Shown: piece by piece, positions 60,748-64,000 of the stretch
Numbering within the stretch: position 1 is the first letter of the stretch
Layout of the letters: each line of letters opens with the position of its first letter
Assembly (NCBI RefSeq): GCF_000182565.1
Contig: NW_015971537.1
Coordinates: 1,027,299 to 1,091,298 of the forward strand
Direction of reading: 5' to 3'
DNA from: Spizellomyces punctatus DAOM BR117
Lineage: Eukaryota > Chytridiomycota > Chytridiomycetes > Spizellomycetales > Spizellomycetaceae
DNA: 64,000 bases
The notes under the pieces: model-generated
What the model saw: the letters and a program-made list of their open reading frames with translations, nothing else
Told to the model about the DNA's origin: nothing
Database searches by the model: none
Translations under genes and position numbers: made by a program

Positions 60748-63404
60748 ATGATCAAGGCTGGTATAGCGGCATTGGTCGGCTTGGCTGCCTTGAGCGTTGA
60801 TGCTGCCCCCACACCTGGTAATGTTTTGTGAACGCTTTTGCAGCAGACAGCGACAATGTTATTAAGAGTTTCGATGTAGGCAGCGATGGCTGTGCTCAGG
60901 TTGCGGCTCAAATGAAACTGACTGGCGGGTGGATAGACCACAAGAATGTCAAGGATTGCCTTGATTCCTTCCCTCTCGATCAAAGAATCCGGACTGCCAC
61001 TGTGGACACACTTCGTAAGGCGGTAGATGGACAATATTCCTTTACTGACATGGTATGTCATGTCGTTTCCATGTCCTATGAAAGTTATTCCTGCTGACTC
61101 GTTTTCTTTTGACAGGCGTCCATTGCCAGTACCATTGACGGAGGCAAATGGGATTTGAAAGATATCGACCTCTTGCAGAGTTTGGATGCATTTGCCAAAA
61201 AAAACTATCAGACGGATCGCGAGTTTCATGATGATTTGAACAACCTCTTTCGGGACCTGGGAGATGCTCATACCGGCTACTCGAGTAAGTAGTAGGACAT
61301 TCCGCGCCATTGGCCGTTACGTAAGCAACCCCGATGCTAACATGTCTTGCACTTGCTCAGGCTACTGCTACCATTCCGCCTTCACGTTCCGTCACCCATG
61401 GACGTACCGTGTTTTAGTAGGCAAGGACGGGAAACAAATTGTCCAACTCGGTACTCTCGTCGCTCCCAACGACGCCATCTGGGCCGCCAAGATCAAAGAA
61501 GCCATCAAGGTTGATCCCAAGGAGCTCGTCGGTTCCACCATCACGGCCATCGACGGGAAAGATCCTATTGCCTGGGTCAAGGCCTTTGGTGACAGCCTCA
61601 TTGGGCTGTCAAAGGACAGCCAGACACGATTCAACCAGGTGACATCCCGGCAGGGTGTCGCAGCGGACGGATCAATCACCACTCGAGTCGGTGCTGCAAG
61701 CTCACGCTCTCGGCTCCCTGTCCCAGAGGCGACCCGGAAGTTGGCGCTTCGATCTGCTGATGGCAAAAACACAACCGAGATAGACGTCCCTTGGTTTGCG
61801 ATTGCTGCCCCAACTTTGAAGGCAAACTTTACGGACAGTACATCATTTTATCAAAATGTTTGCATTCGTCCACAACCGACTGGGGCCCCTACCCGACGGG
61901 ATGTTGCTGCTATAACTCATAATGATTTCATCAATGTTGCTGAGCAAGAAACAGTAGAGTACAGTGCGGAGCAGTTTGCTGGTTTAGCCGTATACCCAAA
62001 CAAAACCGACGGATCTTACGGGAACGGGTTTCCCAAAACCGTCAAGAACGGCATGTACGCATCATTCTTTCTGGTGGACGCCGAGACGGGCGTAGCAGCC
62101 ATGCCCACCTACAGTTCCGACGGCTTTCCAGACAGCGAGTGTATTGGCAAGCTCAAAGATCCCGAGGCGACCGCGAACATCGGTACTGGGGGTCCGGCTG
62201 GTGCTTGTTTCTACGTTTTCATCATGGAAGTTTATGATGGTATCCAGCAGTTGAAGGCGCAGGGTGCCAAACGGTTGATTCTTGACTGGACCGACAATGG
62301 CGGCGGTTGGGGAGACCTTGGATATTTCGCAGTTGCAACCCTGTTCCCAAATGTTAAGCGGGATGTAGCGACATTCCGCATGACTCCTCTCCTAAAGAAG
62401 CTCATGACAGCTGCATTTGAAAAGGATTTGAATGAGACAACCCCGTTGACCATGTTTGGACCATCGAATTTCGTTGACCCAGCTACTGGACTCAGTCTCA
62501 CCTCGGCAGATTTGAACCGGCTGATTTTGAAAACGCACAAGGAAACGTTTGGAAAGTATACTTCAGAGTACTCGGACTTTGTTTCAATTGTCGACGGAGG
62601 AGGAATTGCGGATCCAAAACGCCCTCACAATGCTTGGAATGCAACAGGAATTCCCCCACCCGTTACCCCCGTCTTCCCAGTTGAAAGTGAGTGTTATACT
62701 TTTTTGAGACTTTCATCTCGAGAAATGCTAAATTGTGCATCTGTACAGATGTTGTCGTCCTCACCAATGGACTTTGCGGATCCACTTGTGCACACTCTGC
62801 AAGATTGATTCATGACGAAGTAGGCGTCAAAGTGTTTGTCAAAGGAGGCGAAGCTGGTGCCAAGCCATTCTCCTTCTCCTCTTTCCCGGGTGGAAATGTC
62901 GTCGATATTCCCCAGCTCTTTGATGATCTCAAGCGCATCGGATTGGAGAACGATGCATTGGCCCCGCAACCATTTTTGCATTCAGTGTCATTGTGGCGTG
63001 TGAATGCGGGTGTTGGATACAGCAAACGCAAGGACCTGCCAGCTGAATATTCATATGCTGCTGCCGATTGCCGGATTGATATTACGGAGGAGACGTTTTT
63101 CCCGCCCGGTGCGTGGAAAGTCGCTGCCGAATTGTTGAAGACGGGCTGTGGCCAAGCGAAGCCGACTCCCAGCGGGACACCGACGACTGGGCCTGTTGGA
63201 TACCCCACTGGTATGCCAACCGGCGGTCCAGTTCCTTATCCCAGCGGGACACCTACTGATTCCCCAATTGGATACCCCACCAGCACCCCATCTGGCTCTC
63301 CAGTCGAATACCCGATCGGTACCCCCACTGGCGTTCCCGTTGGAGGAGCTCCTGGGTCCTACCCAATCCCCACACCCAAGCCCAAGTGCACACGCAAGCA
63401 GTAA
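60748..63404 (+). CDS. secreted S41-type peptidase-like protein with Pro/Thr-rich repeat tail
   Basis: ATG 60748 begins a signal peptide (MIKAGIAALVGLAALSVDAA). Four or five exons. The middle contains an S41 (tail-specific protease) core: FRDLGDAHTGYS, GSTITAIDGKDPIAWVKAFG, KRLILDWTDNGGGWGDLG and, after an intron at about 62689-62748, VVVLTNGLCGSTCAHSARL, where the Ser after CG is the expected nucleophile of the C-x-S-x-C type found in fungal S41 proteins. The tail has PSGTPT/YPTGMPT-like repeats about 13 residues long (63.17-63.36 kb) and ends PKCTRKQ. This layout of signal peptide, core and Pro/Thr linker suggests an extracellular, O-glycosylated protein. Activity is not shown by the sequence. 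Confidence 0.85.
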
Positions 63405-63580
63405 TATGCTCATCATTCAGAATTAGACCTCACTAGATAGAAAGATAGTCGATAGATCTCCTAGTATAAGTAAAAGGTGTCATGGAAAGTATAGTGAAAT
63501 AAAGAGACCCGACACCAAGCATAGCAACAAATGACAATTAGCACCATAATCTATACAAAAAGCAATACCCCCAACATTAG
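63405..63580. other. convergent 3' region, S41 gene / DPY30 gene
   Basis: 176 bp, AT-rich, tail to tail. No gene. Confidence 0.5.
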
Positions 63581-63987
63581 CTAAACGACTACTTCCGGGG
63601 GCTCCTCCACTTTGGGCTTGTTGGGATTATTGTCTAGCAACCATGTACCCAACCAGGCCTATCCCGCACAGAATGGATCAGGTGAATAAAACAAGATTCC
63701 AAAACTGCCCAATTACAGCAAAAACTGGAAAACCTACTGTGGGATTTGCTGGCTTTTCTTTGCACAGCTGTGTCAGACCTTGTAACAGCACGGGGTAAAC
63801 GGTAGTTTCTAGGATAAGTTTGGCGTCTTCGGGTGTTGGGAGGGGCACTACATGGGCTTTTTTACATCCAAAGCAAATGTACAAGTTATCATACGGGACA
63901 GCTCGCGCGCAAAGAAAATATGTTATACGCACTATCCGGAAAGAAGAACGACAAGTCTTTTTCCACAGCCTCTTTCGTCTCACTCAT
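63581..63987 (-). CDS. small DPY30-motif protein
   Basis: Three exons: 63987-63933, 63856-63738 and 63658-63581, both introns fitting GT-AG and phase. The 83-residue product begins MSETKEAVEKDLSFFFPD and holds the DPY30 motif: ILETTVYPVLLQGLTQLCKE, then KPANPTAWLGTWLLDNNPNK, ending VEEPPEVVV. The dimerising helix pair LxxTVxPxLLxGLxxLxKExPxNPxxxLxxxLL is intact. DPY30/Sdc1 is a core COMPASS histone methylase subunit, but the NNPNKPK end also occurs on flagellar DPY30-domain proteins. The first exon is inferred from frame and phase. Confidence 0.8.
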
Positions 63988-64000
63988 ATGAAACCCATTC

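Overview
The window is nuclear DNA of an early-diverging, zoosporic (chytrid-like) fungus. The sequence shows dense genes broken by many short introns (mostly 55-80 nt, GTAAGT-type donors, YAG acceptors), short intergenic gaps and both strands used equally. Typical fungal or opisthokont housekeeping genes (DBP9, POL3, glucosidase II, epsin, SLM-type PH protein, BFR2) sit beside genes tied to a flagellum (an UNC119 lipid-cargo chaperone and a TSNAXIP1-like coiled coil). Also present are genes that baker's yeast lacks, such as Integrator subunit INTS6, an inositol-trisphosphate 5/6-kinase and a YTHDC1-type YTH protein. The genus cannot be fixed from the sequence alone.

Layout. 1-14 kb: DBP9 (minus, cut by the left edge) is divergent from the DNA polymerase delta catalytic subunit. 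Then come a TSNAXIP1-like coiled coil, UNC119 in nine small exons, AK6/FAP7 and ROGDI/RAV2. 14-20 kb (all minus): a putative mitochondrial protein, ER glucosidase II alpha and a membrane-anchored J protein. 20.2-22.6 kb: a gene-poor stretch with diverged tandem repeats and a 30-bp inverted repeat. 22.6-41 kb: epsin, INTS6, glucose-6-phosphate 1-epimerase, CENP-A, MTG1/GatC (divergent, both mitochondrial translation), an ERdj3/SCJ1 J protein, an ACOT13-like thioesterase, eIF5A and BFR2/AATF. 41-51 kb: an unrecognised Ser-rich coiled-coil protein, ITPK1, an SLM1/2-like protein and a low-complexity protein. 51.7-52.5 kb: an 80-bp minisatellite. 54-64 kb: a large YTH-domain protein, a protein made of PGG repeats with one intron phase throughout, a secreted S41 peptidase-like protein and a DPY30-motif protein.

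The genes do not form one pathway. Themes recur: mitochondrial translation (MTG1, GatC), ribosome assembly (DBP9, AK6, BFR2), ER folding and glycan trimming (glucosidase II, SCJ1/ERdj3), RNA regulation (INTS6, YTH), chromosomes and replication (POL3, CENP-A, possibly DPY30), and signalling or trafficking (ITPK1, SLM, epsin, RAV2). Divergent pairs with gaps of about 140-550 bp are common and probably share promoters.

Exon joins were made by eye from reading frame, splice consensus and family resemblance. Gene limits given here run from first to last coding base and include introns. No database search was possible. The best candidates for something unusual are the YTH protein with an altered binding cage, the CENP-A with an extended loop 1, INTS6 in a fungus, the exon-per-repeat PGG protein, and the repeat arrays.
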